Origin: Veillonella parvula
GTDB lineage: Bacteria > Bacillota > Negativicutes > Veillonellales > Veillonellaceae
NCBI RefSeq assembly: GCF_036456085.1
Contig: NZ_CP138632.1
Location: forward strand, 1,407,001 to 1,471,000
Direction of reading: 5' to 3'
DNA: 64,000 nucleotides
This document shows positions 35,601 to 43,266 of the stretch, one piece after another. The notes below the pieces were generated by a model. The model was not told where the DNA came from. It was given only the letters and a program-made list of their open reading frames with translations, and searched no databases. The position numbers and the translations under genes were made by a program. Numbering within the stretch: position 1 is the stretch's first letter; each line of letters opens with the position of its first letter.

Positions 35601-35675
35601 CTTTATTTCTTCTTCATTCCATATTTACTTACACTATCATTATATCTTTATCATTACGACACGTCCACGACACTT

Positions 35676-36209
35676 TTACGACAATTTACTTTTAATCCCG
35701 GTTAATCCCCACAGAAGAATGGACATCTCTTCCAATCCTCTTTTGATATAGCGTTGTACTGTTCGTTCATCTACATTAGGGTCTAATGAACTGCCAATGT
35801 CTTTCAATTGTTCGCCGTTAATATAATATCGTCTAACGCAATCACAATAATTCACTCTACGACATTTACAACGCTCATCATAGATATCAATCATGTTATC
35901 TATGTGCCGCATCATAAGTTCTGTTTGCTCCTTACTTCTTATGATTGACTTAACCATTACTTTACTGTCATCATCAAACATCTCCCCTAGTAGCTTGTCT
36001 AGCCATAAGTCTTTGGCTTGTGATGAGTCAGATATACTATTCTCTACATAAGTCTTTAACTTATTGTAGTGTTTGAATAGCTTCATTGTATTGTGTCTAA
36101 GAGTATCTATTGTTTCCTTTTCATTCCTACTTATTTCCTTTCTATATTCTTCTATTGCTGTTTTAGCTGCAATAGTCGTTATTTGTCTTATTAATTCCTG
36201 TTCAGTCAA
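35676..36209 (-). CDS. late transcription regulator, ArpU/RinA-like
   Basis: A 177-residue protein with a long helical N-terminal part and a C-terminal sigma-70 region-4-like helix-turn-helix (YYINGEQLKDIGSSLDPN, then DERTVQRYIKRGLEEM). ArpU/RinA proteins switch on packaging and structural genes from just this position. A CKCRRVNYCDCVRR cluster before the HTH may bind metal, which is unusual. Confidence 0.75.
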   Translation of the reverse strand: MTEQELIRQITTIAAKTAIEEYRKEISRNEKETIDTLRHNTMKLFKHYNKLKTYVENSISDSSQAKDLWLDKLLGEMFDDDSKVMVKSIIRSKEQTELMMRHIDNMIDIYDERCKCRRVNYCDCVRRYYINGEQLKDIGSSLDPNVDERTVQRYIKRGLEEMSILLWGLTGIKSKLS

Positions 36210-36240
36210 TGGCTACCTCCCGCATCAAGCACTTTGTACT

Positions 36241-36596
36241 ATTTCCCTTGTACGATTTTCAACGCTGATTCTGTCCAATCATATATATGTTCATCTGCAT
36301 ATATAAAGTATTCATCCCCACCATCAATCTTTTTGTTTTTTCCTTCTACATATGTAAAGATGCTTGGTGTCCCCCCATGTACTAGTTACATAGGCATCAT
36401 CATGGATTACTTCCCCATGATCATATATAGCTCCACATGTATTATCCCAATCTTCATTAATACCAGCATATACCATTATATTAGGTCCATATTCTACAAT
36501 ATGTTTTGCCACTTTATCCCAGTTAAGATTTCTTATCTTTCCCCCTCTTAATTGAGCAGCTATATTGTTATTAATGCATTTCATTGTATCCATCAT
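36241..36596 (-). pseudogene. hypothetical phage protein split by a G-run frameshift
   Basis: The frame from ATG 36596 reads NLNWDKVAKHIVEYGPNIMV and stops at 36324. In another frame the text continues as YVEGKNKKIDGGDEYFIYAD and EHIYDWTESALKIVQGK to 36241. One extra base in the run of six C (36371-36376 on the plus strand) explains the break: removing it joins TWGTPSIFTYVEGKN. Either a mutation, slip-prone phase variation or a read error. Confidence 0.65.
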
Positions 36597-36810
36597 TCTT
36601 CCAATCTACATGTAACCATTTAGCAATATATTTTTTGTTTGGCCAGAATAATACTCCTGCACTTGCAATTCCGACTATTAACCAATCATTGTTTGTAAAT
36701 GTATAAAATATGCCTTTTATTACCACGCTAACTAATACGATAGAAAACATAATGTCAATATAATTACAAACATCTACAATATATTTTTTGAATTCATTAT
36801 TTAGTTTCAT
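36571..36810 (-). CDS. small membrane protein
   Basis: About 79 residues with one or two membrane segments (YIDIMFSIVLVSVVIKGIFY and LIVGIASAGVLFW). Start ATG 36810. Its 3' end overlaps the next gene by 26 bases. Unknown function. Confidence 0.55.
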   Translation of the reverse strand: MKLNNEFKKYIVDVCNYIDIMFSIVLVSVVIKGIFYTFTNNDWLIVGIASAGVLFWPNKKYIAKWLHVDWKNDGYNEMH

Positions 36811-37259
36811 CTGTTCACCCACTTCATACAACCAATCCTTAAATAGTTAATTACTTCACTTTCATTTAATGCCTTTACATCTTTGCGCTTCTTTGCCCTT
36901 TTAATATATCTGGCATCTTCTCTTTTATTATTAGATATATTGACCACTATTAATCCCGCATCACCTAATAGGCTTTCTATTTCATCCTTATGGTCTTCAT
37001 ACAGGTCTTGTGGTACTGCATAATACAAATAGCTTACATGTAAATGATCATGGTATCTTTTCTTCTTAAAATCTGCTCTAAAATCTTGAATGCTTACCTT
37101 AATTTCTATTTCAGTAACAACTCTTGCTTTAAGATTGAAGTAGATTAAATCTGCTTCATATTCCCCTTTCCCATCTCCATGCATTGTTATATTAGGAATA
37201 GTTATATTCTTTAAGAATAAATGCTTTCCTAACTTCTTTTGCATTTCCTCTTCCGTCAT
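36807..37259 (-). CDS. MmcB-like / PD-(D/E)XK nuclease-like protein
   Basis: A 150-residue protein. YEADLIYFNLKARVVTEIEI, then KVSIQDFRADF, gives the D...ExK core of PD-(D/E)XK enzymes; later YLYYAVPQDLYED follows the MmcB-like pattern. Perhaps a repair or recombination nuclease of the phage. Overlaps the membrane gene downstream by 4 bases. Confidence 0.65.
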   Translation of the reverse strand: MTEEEMQKKLGKHLFLKNITIPNITMHGDGKGEYEADLIYFNLKARVVTEIEIKVSIQDFRADFKKKRYHDHLHVSYLYYAVPQDLYEDHKDEIESLLGDAGLIVVNISNNKREDARYIKRAKKRKDVKALNESEVINYLRIGCMKWVNR

Positions 37260-37277
37260 ATCTTAATTTCCCTTTAA

Positions 37278-37679
37278 TTATTTTAGCCGCTCTAGTTTCA
37301 CTCTATGAAATTTTTCTATTCCCGCTGCAGCATAAGTAGTTAAATTATACCCATGTCGCCGCTCCCATTCTTGTATCACTGCATTTAATTTAATTTCTAA
37401 TTCTTTCTTATGTTCATCTTTTACATTACTTAAATAATCATCCGCGAGTTCACCAATCCCATAAAACTCATCTGTAGCATCATACTGTAGTTGTTCAATG
37501 ATATTTTCAACATCAATTTCTGGTACAAAATATTCTGGGTGCCCTATATGAACTTCTGTTACTTCTGCATTTCTATCATCACTATAAAAATCTTCAATTG
37601 CTTCTATCCGTGTATCATATGGATATCCAGCTCTATCATCATCTACCCAACACCATTTGCTTTTATCTTTCTTTAGCAT
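37278..37679 (-). CDS. hypothetical acidic phage protein
   Basis: A 133-residue acidic protein (WVDDDRAGYPYDTRIEAIED, a helical end with ELEIKLNAVIQEWERRHGY). No family recognised. It starts 3 bases from the stop of the zinc-finger gene upstream, in the same operon. Confidence 0.6.
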   Translation of the reverse strand: MLKKDKSKWCWVDDDRAGYPYDTRIEAIEDFYSDDRNAEVTEVHIGHPEYFVPEIDVENIIEQLQYDATDEFYGIGELADDYLSNVKDEHKKELEIKLNAVIQEWERRHGYNLTTYAAAGIEKFHRVKLERLK

Positions 37680-37682
37680 TGA

Positions 37683-38012
37683 TTATTTTCCCTTCTTCTG
37701 TTTTGTATTGGCTCTGTATTTTGCTCTATTAGTTTGCAACCGTTCTATACGCATTTTCTCTTCACAATCATAATCACTGCATATTACCCGGTTGGTTTTA
37801 TTTGTATAGAATTTCTTACCACAACATATACAGTACCGTTCGTACTTATATTTCTTTGCTTCTTCCGCATCACGTTTCGCTTGTATTTCAGCTCTTACCT
37901 CAGCCACTGTTCTCTTCTTTGGTATTGGCTTACCTGCTATACAATCAGGACAATGCTTTTCTGACCCTACTGGTGTGAATAATCTATCACACCTATGACA
38001 TTTCATTTGCAT
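37683..38012 (-). CDS. two-zinc-finger protein
   Basis: About 109 residues with CHRCDRLF...CPDC in the N-terminal part and CICCGKKF...CSDYDCEE in the C-terminal part: two probable zinc ribbons. The basic linker and tail suggest nucleic-acid binding. ATG 38012 has AGGAG about 10 bases ahead; an ATG two codons further is also possible. Confidence 0.65.
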   Translation of the reverse strand: MQMKCHRCDRLFTPVGSEKHCPDCIAGKPIPKKRTVAEVRAEIQAKRDAEEAKKYKYERYCICCGKKFYTNKTNRVICSDYDCEEKMRIERLQTNRAKYRANTKQKKGK

Positions 38013-38028
38013 CTCTATTTGTCTCCTG

Positions 38029-38802
38029 CTATTCACAATATTCTAATAAGCTTGTTTGTGTCTTCACATCGCTTAACATTTCTGATTTCGCCTTACTATA
38101 GAAGTCTTTTGATATTTCAAACCCATATGCACTACGTCCTAACTCCATAGCTGCTCTTAATGTTGCTCCACTACCTGCCACAGGATCTATTACTACATCA
38201 CCTTCATCAGTAAAGATTTCTATCAATCTCTTTAATACTGATACAGGCTTTTGTGTTGGATGGATTTTAGGAATAATGTTTTTGTTATCCCTACGCCATT
38301 CAAACCAATTAAATATCATCTTGTGATTATTATTAAATTTCGGTAGTCTCCCTCTATATAAAATCAATGCATATTCTGTAGCACCAACGACACGCATGTT
38401 AGCTTTTAATGCCTGTGCTGAATAATTCTTGATGAAAGAGATTGGTATATAGTTCTTAAACCCATGTTTCTTGGCATATTCAATTACCATCGCTTGTTGT
38501 TCATAGCTACAGAACACAATCATACATGGAGCCTTGCCCCTCTCTTTTGGCTCTTTCTTTAATAAGCGATTACAGAAATGAAAGTATTCTGCAATATTGA
38601 AGTTATGATCTGTATTAAAGAATGCCTTTCCTGCTTTCTTACTTTCGCCGTTTTTATTGTCTCCACCTATATACCACATAGGATTACTTGCATATGCTGC
38701 CCCCCCTAAATTATAGGGAATATCAGCTATTACAAGTTGTGCTTTTGGTATGCCATATCTTTTATAGTTCTGAAAATTATCATTAAATAACTCTACCTTC
38801 AT
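38029..38802 (-). CDS. DNA methyltransferase (N4/N6 type)
   Basis: About 257 residues. LVIADIPYNLGGAAY is the catalytic DPPY-type motif in the form DIPY; VIDPVAGSGATLRAAMELGR is the cofactor-binding motif. The order (catalytic first) is that of beta-class enzymes. No restriction partner is near, so it probably shields phage DNA from host restriction. The frame is open to ATG 38823, so the start is uncertain. Confidence 0.82.
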   Translation of the reverse strand: MKVELFNDNFQNYKRYGIPKAQLVIADIPYNLGGAAYASNPMWYIGGDNKNGESKKAGKAFFNTDHNFNIAEYFHFCNRLLKKEPKERGKAPCMIVFCSYEQQAMVIEYAKKHGFKNYIPISFIKNYSAQALKANMRVVGATEYALILYRGRLPKFNNNHKMIFNWFEWRRDNKNIIPKIHPTQKPVSVLKRLIEIFTDEGDVVIDPVAGSGATLRAAMELGRSAYGFEISKDFYSKAKSEMLSDVKTQTSLLEYCE

Positions 38803-39131
38803 ATTCTGTTCAATGCCTTCCATTCATCTAGTTTGAATACAGCCTTACCATGCTTCTGAGCATATTCATATTCACCTTTACATCCTCTACTCTGTTCCCA
38901 GCCATCACATAATACTAGGATGTCGCAATGCCCTAAGAGTCCTAGACAAATATCTAACCCCTTTTGATATTCATCACCTGTCAAATAAACAAATCCATAG
39001 TTATGGATAGGTGATACATAATCATTGGCTGTATCTGCAAATATTAATTCATTCATGATTACATCTATCTTTTCTCTATTGCTTTTCTTCCCACCATAAG
39101 GATGGGCAACATAGATAAGCTTCTTGCTCAT
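38799..39131 (-). CDS. DUF4406-like (nucleoside deoxyribosyltransferase fold)
   Basis: A 110-residue protein: KKLIYVAHPYGG at the start, DICLGLLGHCDILVLCDGWE and SRGCKGEYEYAQKHG. This is the usual DUF4406 layout, related to nucleoside deoxyribosyltransferases and TIR-like folds. Possibly nucleotide or base modification metabolism. Overlaps the methyltransferase frame. Confidence 0.8.
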   Translation of the reverse strand: MSKKLIYVAHPYGGKKSNREKIDVIMNELIFADTANDYVSPIHNYGFVYLTGDEYQKGLDICLGLLGHCDILVLCDGWEQSRGCKGEYEYAQKHGKAVFKLDEWKALNRI

Positions 39132-39700
39132 TAATTTAATCCCCTCGTTGCTCTATTAAATGGACTATTTTCATATGGTGCGATATCATCCGCATCATCC
39201 ATGTCTAAATCATCATCTTCACCAATGATCTCCGCATCACTTGTGTTTGCATTGCCATTGGCTTGTTGTTCTTCATCAAATAGATTGGCTTGCGCACGTT
39301 TTCCTTCAATGTATGCTTCAATTTCACCTAGAACTAGATTAATGTCTTCGGCTAAGTCCTTATCAACATCTAGCCATTTAGTGCTAAATACACATACTTC
39401 GCTTTCTTTGTTGCGTAGATATCCCTTTACTTTAATGCCAGATACTTCATCTGGAAAGAAATCTTTACCACCATATCTAAATTCAATTCCGGATGCTGTT
39501 ACCATATTTTGAGCGAATTTAAATGCTCCAAACTTGGATAGTAACAATGCTTTCATTGTTACATGTGCTTCCTTGAATTCTGGTCTTGGCTTTTCATACG
39601 ATTTCAAAGAATGCTGCTCATCCATTCCTTGTACGTATTTCGTATAAGTAATATCAAATTTACCGCTTTCCATTTTAAATTTTGTTATTGTATACCTCAT
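39131..39700 (-). CDS. hypothetical protein of the recombination/replication block
   Basis: A 189-residue protein with a mixed N-terminal part (KFDITYTKYVQGMDEQHSLK) and a very acidic C-terminal tail (GEDDDLDMDDADDIAPYE). Acidic tails of this kind are used for protein contacts by single-strand-binding and recombination factors. It lies close to ssb. No family assigned. Confidence 0.6.
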   Translation of the reverse strand: MRYTITKFKMESGKFDITYTKYVQGMDEQHSLKSYEKPRPEFKEAHVTMKALLLSKFGAFKFAQNMVTASGIEFRYGGKDFFPDEVSGIKVKGYLRNKESEVCVFSTKWLDVDKDLAEDINLVLGEIEAYIEGKRAQANLFDEEQQANGNANTSDAEIIGEDDDLDMDDADDIAPYENSPFNRATRGLN

Positions 39701-39930
39701 TTTCTTTTCTCCTTTACTTTTCTAGCATCTATATAACCCTTACAATTTATACATTTCTTAGCCATGATATAGGGTATTTTTACTCTAATTCCCCTTTTAT
39801 CAGGTACTGGCAGCATTAATTTATTAGGGCATTTACAAGTAGTCCTTACAAACAATCCTTGATTACCTGTAAACTTTACTGCATGCTTACATGTTTTAGC
39901 TTTTAAAAACATATCCTTTGGTCTTGCCAT
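39697..39930 (-). CDS. small zinc-ribbon protein
   Basis: A 77-residue basic protein with C-x(17)-C-x-C and KKCINCKGYID. Probable zinc ribbon, DNA or RNA binding. Start at ATG 39930; the stop overlaps the next gene's start. Confidence 0.6.
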   Translation of the reverse strand: MARPKDMFLKAKTCKHAVKFTGNQGLFVRTTCKCPNKLMLPVPDKRGIRVKIPYIMAKKCINCKGYIDARKVKEKRK

Positions 39931-40008
39931 TACCGCATCAACCTTTCCGCCCTTTCTAGGGCTTTATTTCGTTTCTTTTCTATTGGCAATGTCTCTGCAT
40001 TGCCCTTA

Positions 40009-40389
40009 TCAAAAGGGTATTTGTTCATCATCATTGAAGTTATCAAAGTTTGATGGTTCATTGTGAGCCCCATTTAATGTTGCTCCCACAAAACCTGCAA
40101 CTACTTCTGTTATGTATCGCTTTTCGCCATTCTGAGTTTCATATGATCGTGTTTGAATTCGTCCTTGTACTAAACATTTATTTCCCTTCCGTAAAGTCCC
40201 TATTTCTTCTGCTAATGTTCCCCAAGCTACACAGTTTACAAAGGCTGTCTGTTCCTTTGTTTCCTTTGTGTTAGCATCAATATAAGTATTGCTTGCAGCT
40301 ACTGTAAATGTTGCTACCGCTCTACCAGTCTTTGTATATCTTACTTCTGGGTCTCTCGCTAGATTACCCATTAAATTAACATTGTTCAT
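40009..40389 (-). CDS. ssb: single-strand DNA-binding protein
   Basis: A 126-residue OB-fold protein: MNNVNLMGNLARDPEVRYTK, FVNCVAWGTLAEE and the acidic tip DDEQIPF that recruits partners. Shorter than host SSB (about 160-180 residues), as usual in phages. It overlaps the upstream gene by 14 bases. Confidence 0.93.
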   Translation of the reverse strand: MNNVNLMGNLARDPEVRYTKTGRAVATFTVAASNTYIDANTKETKEQTAFVNCVAWGTLAEEIGTLRKGNKCLVQGRIQTRSYETQNGEKRYITEVVAGFVGATLNGAHNEPSNFDNFNDDEQIPF

Positions 40390-40666
40390 GCTTATTCTCC
40401 TTTATGCTATTTGTATAGATGCCATCTACTTCTTCTAATTCAGTAACTGATATTTCTCCATTTAGCCATGCAGCACATATAGCTACATCCATAAATGAAT
40501 TTGTGTATATTCCATCATCTGTGGTATGTACCCCTACAGATATCCCTGCTTCTGTAAAATAGATATACTTTCCTGTATCATTCCATGCATTCATTGCATA
40601 TGCATTTATGATTGCTTCTCCTGTTGTTCTAGGAATAAATACTATTCCTCTATATTTGTTTTCCAT
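40376..40666 (-). CDS. hypothetical phage protein
   Basis: A 96-residue acidic protein (FIPRTTGEAIINAYAMNAW). No recognised family. It overlaps ssb by 14 bases and the Lar-like gene by one base, so it is translated as part of the chain. Confidence 0.55.
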   Translation of the reverse strand: MENKYRGIVFIPRTTGEAIINAYAMNAWNDTGKYIYFTEAGISVGVHTTDDGIYTNSFMDVAICAAWLNGEISVTELEEVDGIYTNSIKENKHEQC

Positions 40667-40857
40667 TAATTATCCGCCCTTTTATTCCATGCCTTTTCAC
40701 AATCTAAGTACATTGGCCACTCTTCAAAATGAGTGACGGCTCCACATTTATCACATGCCACCATATGATGTTTTAGCCCTACTTTTATCCCTGTCATAAT
40801 CCTCATATGTTTATTCCCGCAAAACGGACAGGGCCTTAGTCGATTTTCTCTGTTCAT
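40666..40857 (-). CDS. Lar-like restriction alleviation zinc ribbon
   Basis: A 63-residue protein with RPCPFCGNKHMRI and ACDKCGAVTHFEEWP, then AWNKRA. This CPFC...CxxCG...WN pattern is that of Lar family proteins, which modulate host restriction. It overlaps the 3' end of the Rep-like gene by 47 bases. Confidence 0.75.
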   Translation of the reverse strand: MNRENRLRPCPFCGNKHMRIMTGIKVGLKHHMVACDKCGAVTHFEEWPMYLDCEKAWNKRADN

Positions 40858-41593
40858 ATTTTCCCCTCCAATCAGGTAATCGAATTAGCCTATATGTTCT
40901 AAATGGAAATCCATAATTATTTACCCCTTCATAAACACTATCTTTATCTAAGTAATATCCATTAGGTACTTTAATATCCTTACGCCACTCTGTAGCCTTT
41001 AGTATCTTTTTCTTTACTTCTGGCTTTTCAAGATTAGTACTAGATACCCATTTCTTTCTTATCTGCGCATCCTTATGATCAATGTCAGATTTTCTTTCTT
41101 TCATGAAGTATTTAGCTAACCCTATAGCATCTTCTGCTTCACCTCTGTAGTATTCAATTTTTGTATAGCCATGTGGCCATAGCTTTTTTAATAATTGACT
41201 AGTTAATTCAATACCTCTTGAAAGCAATGCATGGAAATGTATGCGCCCTTGCTTTTCCATTACGTAAATGTATTTACAGGTTTGTTCTGCCTTCTGAAAT
41301 AATTCCCGGACCTTCCTGAAAAATTTCCTAATTTTATCTTTGGCTTCTGATTCATCCTCCTCATCCTTAAATGTGAGTGTCAGATAATAATCATCTGCCT
41401 TGAAATTCATATCTATTAATAACCGCAATTGCTTTTCCGCCATTCTAAGGTTATTCTTTCTTATGACTTCCGGCGTTACCTGTTTTCTTTCACTCCGCAC
41501 TTTCTTACCCGGTTTGCCATAGTATGAATTTCCTGTAACATGATCAGATATTTCCATCATGTTTTTAGATTTAATTGTTGTTCTTCTTCTCAT
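40811..41593 (-). CDS. HUH-type replication initiator-like protein
   Basis: A 260-residue protein. DDYYLTLTFKDE is motif 1, RIHFHALLSRG contains the HUH histidines (HFH), and AIGLAKYFMKERK holds a tyrosine and lysine in the expected third-motif place. The layout fits rolling-circle Rep/gpII-like endonucleases that nick an origin. No helicase or polymerase is seen in the block, so this may be the phage's own initiator. Hairpins upstream (41,640-41,760) could be its origin. Confidence 0.7.
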   Translation of the reverse strand: MRRRTTIKSKNMMEISDHVTGNSYYGKPGKKVRSERKQVTPEVIRKNNLRMAEKQLRLLIDMNFKADDYYLTLTFKDEEDESEAKDKIRKFFRKVRELFQKAEQTCKYIYVMEKQGRIHFHALLSRGIELTSQLLKKLWPHGYTKIEYYRGEAEDAIGLAKYFMKERKSDIDHKDAQIRKKWVSSTNLEKPEVKKKILKATEWRKDIKVPNGYYLDKDSVYEGVNNYGFPFRTYRLIRLPDWRGKYEQRKSTKALSVLRE

Positions 41594-41641
41594 TTAGTTA
41601 TCACCTTATGTTGAGTTGTTAATGTATCTATCTAGTCTCAC

Positions 41642-41665
41642 AAAATAGCTATCAAACCGCTATTT
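41642..41665. repeat. hairpin upstream of the Rep-like gene
   Basis: AAAATAGC and GCTATTTT flank TATCAAACC. It lies in the 160-base gap ahead of the Rep-like gene. Could be part of a nick site or of a transcription attenuator. Confidence 0.5.
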
Positions 41666-41668
41666 TAC

Positions 41669-41761
41669 TAGACTTTTCCCATTATGCGTGATATACTAAA
41701 CATGTAAGGTTTTAGTTATCACATAACTTTAATGGCCGTGTTTCCCGACACGGTCATTTTT
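41669..41761 (+). ncRNA. candidate short RNA with own promoter and terminator
   Basis: TAGACT (41669-41674), 17 bases, then TATACT with a TG extension (41689-41697) make a plausible plus-strand promoter. About 35 bases after the predicted start an 11-bp stem (41731-41741 with 41748-41758) ends in a T-run. The RNA would be about 58 nt and antisense to the 3' end of the gene at 41754. An origin of replication is the alternative reading. Confidence 0.35.
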
Positions 41762-41936
41762 CTTTGTCAAAATTACAATGCCAATCACCTTGAGACTTTG
41801 TTAGGTATTGGCAATTACTGCAGCAATCCATGCATATCAACTGTTTATGTCTATGACATACTACAGCATGCTTGATTGCTTTTTTACATTCCGGGCATGT
41901 ATTATTTAGTGCTTTCTCATACCATTTAGTACTCAT
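41754..41936 (-). CDS. small zinc-finger protein
   Basis: About 60 residues with CPECKKAIKHAVVCHRH and CMDCCSNCQYL: two or more Cys pairs, likely zinc-binding. ATG 41936 has AAAGG 7 bases upstream. It overlaps the HNH gene's 3' end by 11 bases. Confidence 0.6.
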   Translation of the reverse strand: MSTKWYEKALNNTCPECKKAIKHAVVCHRHKQLICMDCCSNCQYLTKSQGDWHCNFDKEK

Positions 41937-42264
41937 ATCCATGCCTTTCTTTTAGTATTGTTTGTAAAACTTTTCTGTATTCTCTTGGATGTGATCCAGC
42001 GTGAATTTTAATTCTATGGCAATGCCAGCATAAGCAACATAGATTTTCTATGTTATTTTTTCCTCCTGCTGACCTATATTTGATATGATGAATCTCTTCA
42101 TAAGGGGCTCCGCATAAAATACATTTTCTATGGTCTCGCTCTATAACCTTAGGACGGATTTTCTCCAACTCCATATCATTCTTTTTTTTATTTCTACTTT
42201 TCTTGCTTAATGGTTTCTTTGAAACCATTCTTTTTTTTGCTCTTAACGGTGTCCTTTTAAGCAT
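41926..42264 (-). CDS. HNH endonuclease
   Basis: A 112-residue basic protein. CILCGAPYEEIHHIKYRSAG and CWHCHRIKIHAG contain the zinc cysteines and the HNH residues. The N-terminal 30 residues are a Lys/Arg-rich DNA-binding arm. Probably a free-standing phage nuclease. Confidence 0.85.
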   Translation of the reverse strand: MLKRTPLRAKKRMVSKKPLSKKSRNKKKNDMELEKIRPKVIERDHRKCILCGAPYEEIHHIKYRSAGGKNNIENLCCLCWHCHRIKIHAGSHPREYRKVLQTILKERHGYEY

Positions 42265-42604
42265 TTTTATCCCAGTCCCTAGCTATTTGGGCCTCAACTA
42301 ATCTACAATCCAACTTATAAATATTGATTGCTTCCGTAGCACTGGCATAAAGCGTTTTAGCTACATCTCGTTCATACCGTAATTGGCTGATAACATCATC
42401 ACCATTTACCAGTTCCATAATTAGAGATACTTTTTCTCCATTATGTTTTGCCTGTAATATAGCTTTACGTTTTTCAACTCTGTATTTCCGTTCTGCTGCT
42501 GCTAACTCTGTGCCTCGCTCTTTGGCAATCGTAAGGGCCTTATTTAAATCATCCCTTCGTTTATTTAGATATGGTAGTAACTCCCAACTGTCTAATTGCT
42601 GCAT
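42257..42604 (-). CDS. hypothetical helical phage protein
   Basis: A 115-residue, almost wholly helical protein (LAAAERKYRVEKRKAILQAK). Typical of early genes in Firmicutes phages; function unknown. Overlaps genes on both sides. Confidence 0.6.
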   Translation of the reverse strand: MQQLDSWELLPYLNKRRDDLNKALTIAKERGTELAAAERKYRVEKRKAILQAKHNGEKVSLIMELVNGDDVISQLRYERDVAKTLYASATEAINIYKLDCRLVEAQIARDWDKNA

Positions 42605-42812
42605 GTTGCTTCCTTTTTATTTCCTTAATTTTCTTGTTATATAGCCATAATCGTTTAGCTTTTTGTAGCAAATAAATCCCAATAGAATATGCTGCTATAT
42701 TAACTACATTAAAAAGAACATCGCCCCATGACTGTGCAAATTCAATGCCACCATATAATCCAAATACAATAACACCAAATAGCCACTGTATCGCTGTAAT
42801 GAACTTATCCAT
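42561..42812 (-). CDS. small membrane protein
   Basis: About 83 residues with two membrane segments (ITAIQWLFGVIVFGLYGGI and VVNIAAYSIGIYLL) and a basic tail. ATG 42812 has GGAG 8 bases upstream; longer starts lack one. Function unknown. Confidence 0.6.
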   Translation of the reverse strand: MDKFITAIQWLFGVIVFGLYGGIEFAQSWGDVLFNVVNIAAYSIGIYLLQKAKRLWLYNKKIKEIKRKQHAAIRQLGVTTISK

Positions 42813-42823
42813 ATTTACTACTC

Positions 42824-43039
42824 CTATGCTTTTAACCATTTCATGTGTTGCGAACGCATCCACATTTCAAATTTATCTACATGGACCAATGTTTGTTGTG
42901 GTCCAAGTTGCATACAGATTTCATTGAACTTACCCTCCTTACGGATCATGTCAATTCTTCTGTAAATGTACATTTTGCTACGGCCCCATATCTTGGCCAA
43001 TGTACTGATTGGTACATATTTAGGTTTAATAGTATCCAT
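42824..43039 (-). CDS. HTH DNA-binding protein, excisionase-like
   Basis: A 71-residue protein with a MerR/excisionase-type helix-turn-helix: YVPISTLAKIWGRSKMYIYR. Could be the phage excisionase or an early regulator. It starts right after the 48-codon gene upstream, with AGAGGA before its ATG. Confidence 0.7.
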   Translation of the reverse strand: MDTIKPKYVPISTLAKIWGRSKMYIYRRIDMIRKEGKFNEICMQLGPQQTLVHVDKFEMWMRSQHMKWLKA

Positions 43040-43041
43040 AG

Positions 43042-43188
43042 TTATCCTCTTATTGTTAATATGTTATGTTCTATCAAATGTTTTTTATGGTGAATTGGTT
43101 CTACTTTGATTGCCATATATCCACCATCATTATGTAAGTATCGTTTGTAATATATTAGTTGTTGTTTAATCTTTTTCTTTCGACCCAT
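43042..43188 (-). CDS. small basic protein, first gene of the leftward early operon
   Basis: A 48-codon frame starting GRKKKIKQQLIYYKRYLHND. It ends 2 bases before the HTH gene and includes that gene's ribosome site, which argues for real coding. AAGGAG lies 15 bases upstream of the ATG, rather far. No family recognised. Confidence 0.5.
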   Translation of the reverse strand: MGRKKKIKQQLIYYKRYLHNDGGYMAIKVEPIHHKKHLIEHNILTIRG

Positions 43189-43251
43189 TTTCTTTTTATA
43201 TTCTCCTTTAACATTCTTTTCATTTTTGTTTCATCTTTATTAATAAGTTGT

Positions 43252-43260
43252 TGTTATAAT
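43252..43260 (+). promoter_or_regulatory. extended -10 promoter of the large structured RNA
   Basis: TGTTATAAT is a perfect extended -10 (TGn plus TATAAT). The predicted start, about 43,267, is the first base of the 12-bp closing helix of the RNA. No good -35 is needed with such a box. Confidence 0.65.
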
Positions 43261-43266
43261 TCAAGC

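Noticed and set aside
41669-41761. Small plus-strand unit as a tRNA-like gene
   Set aside because: No cloverleaf can be formed; promoter plus terminator or an origin is the better reading.
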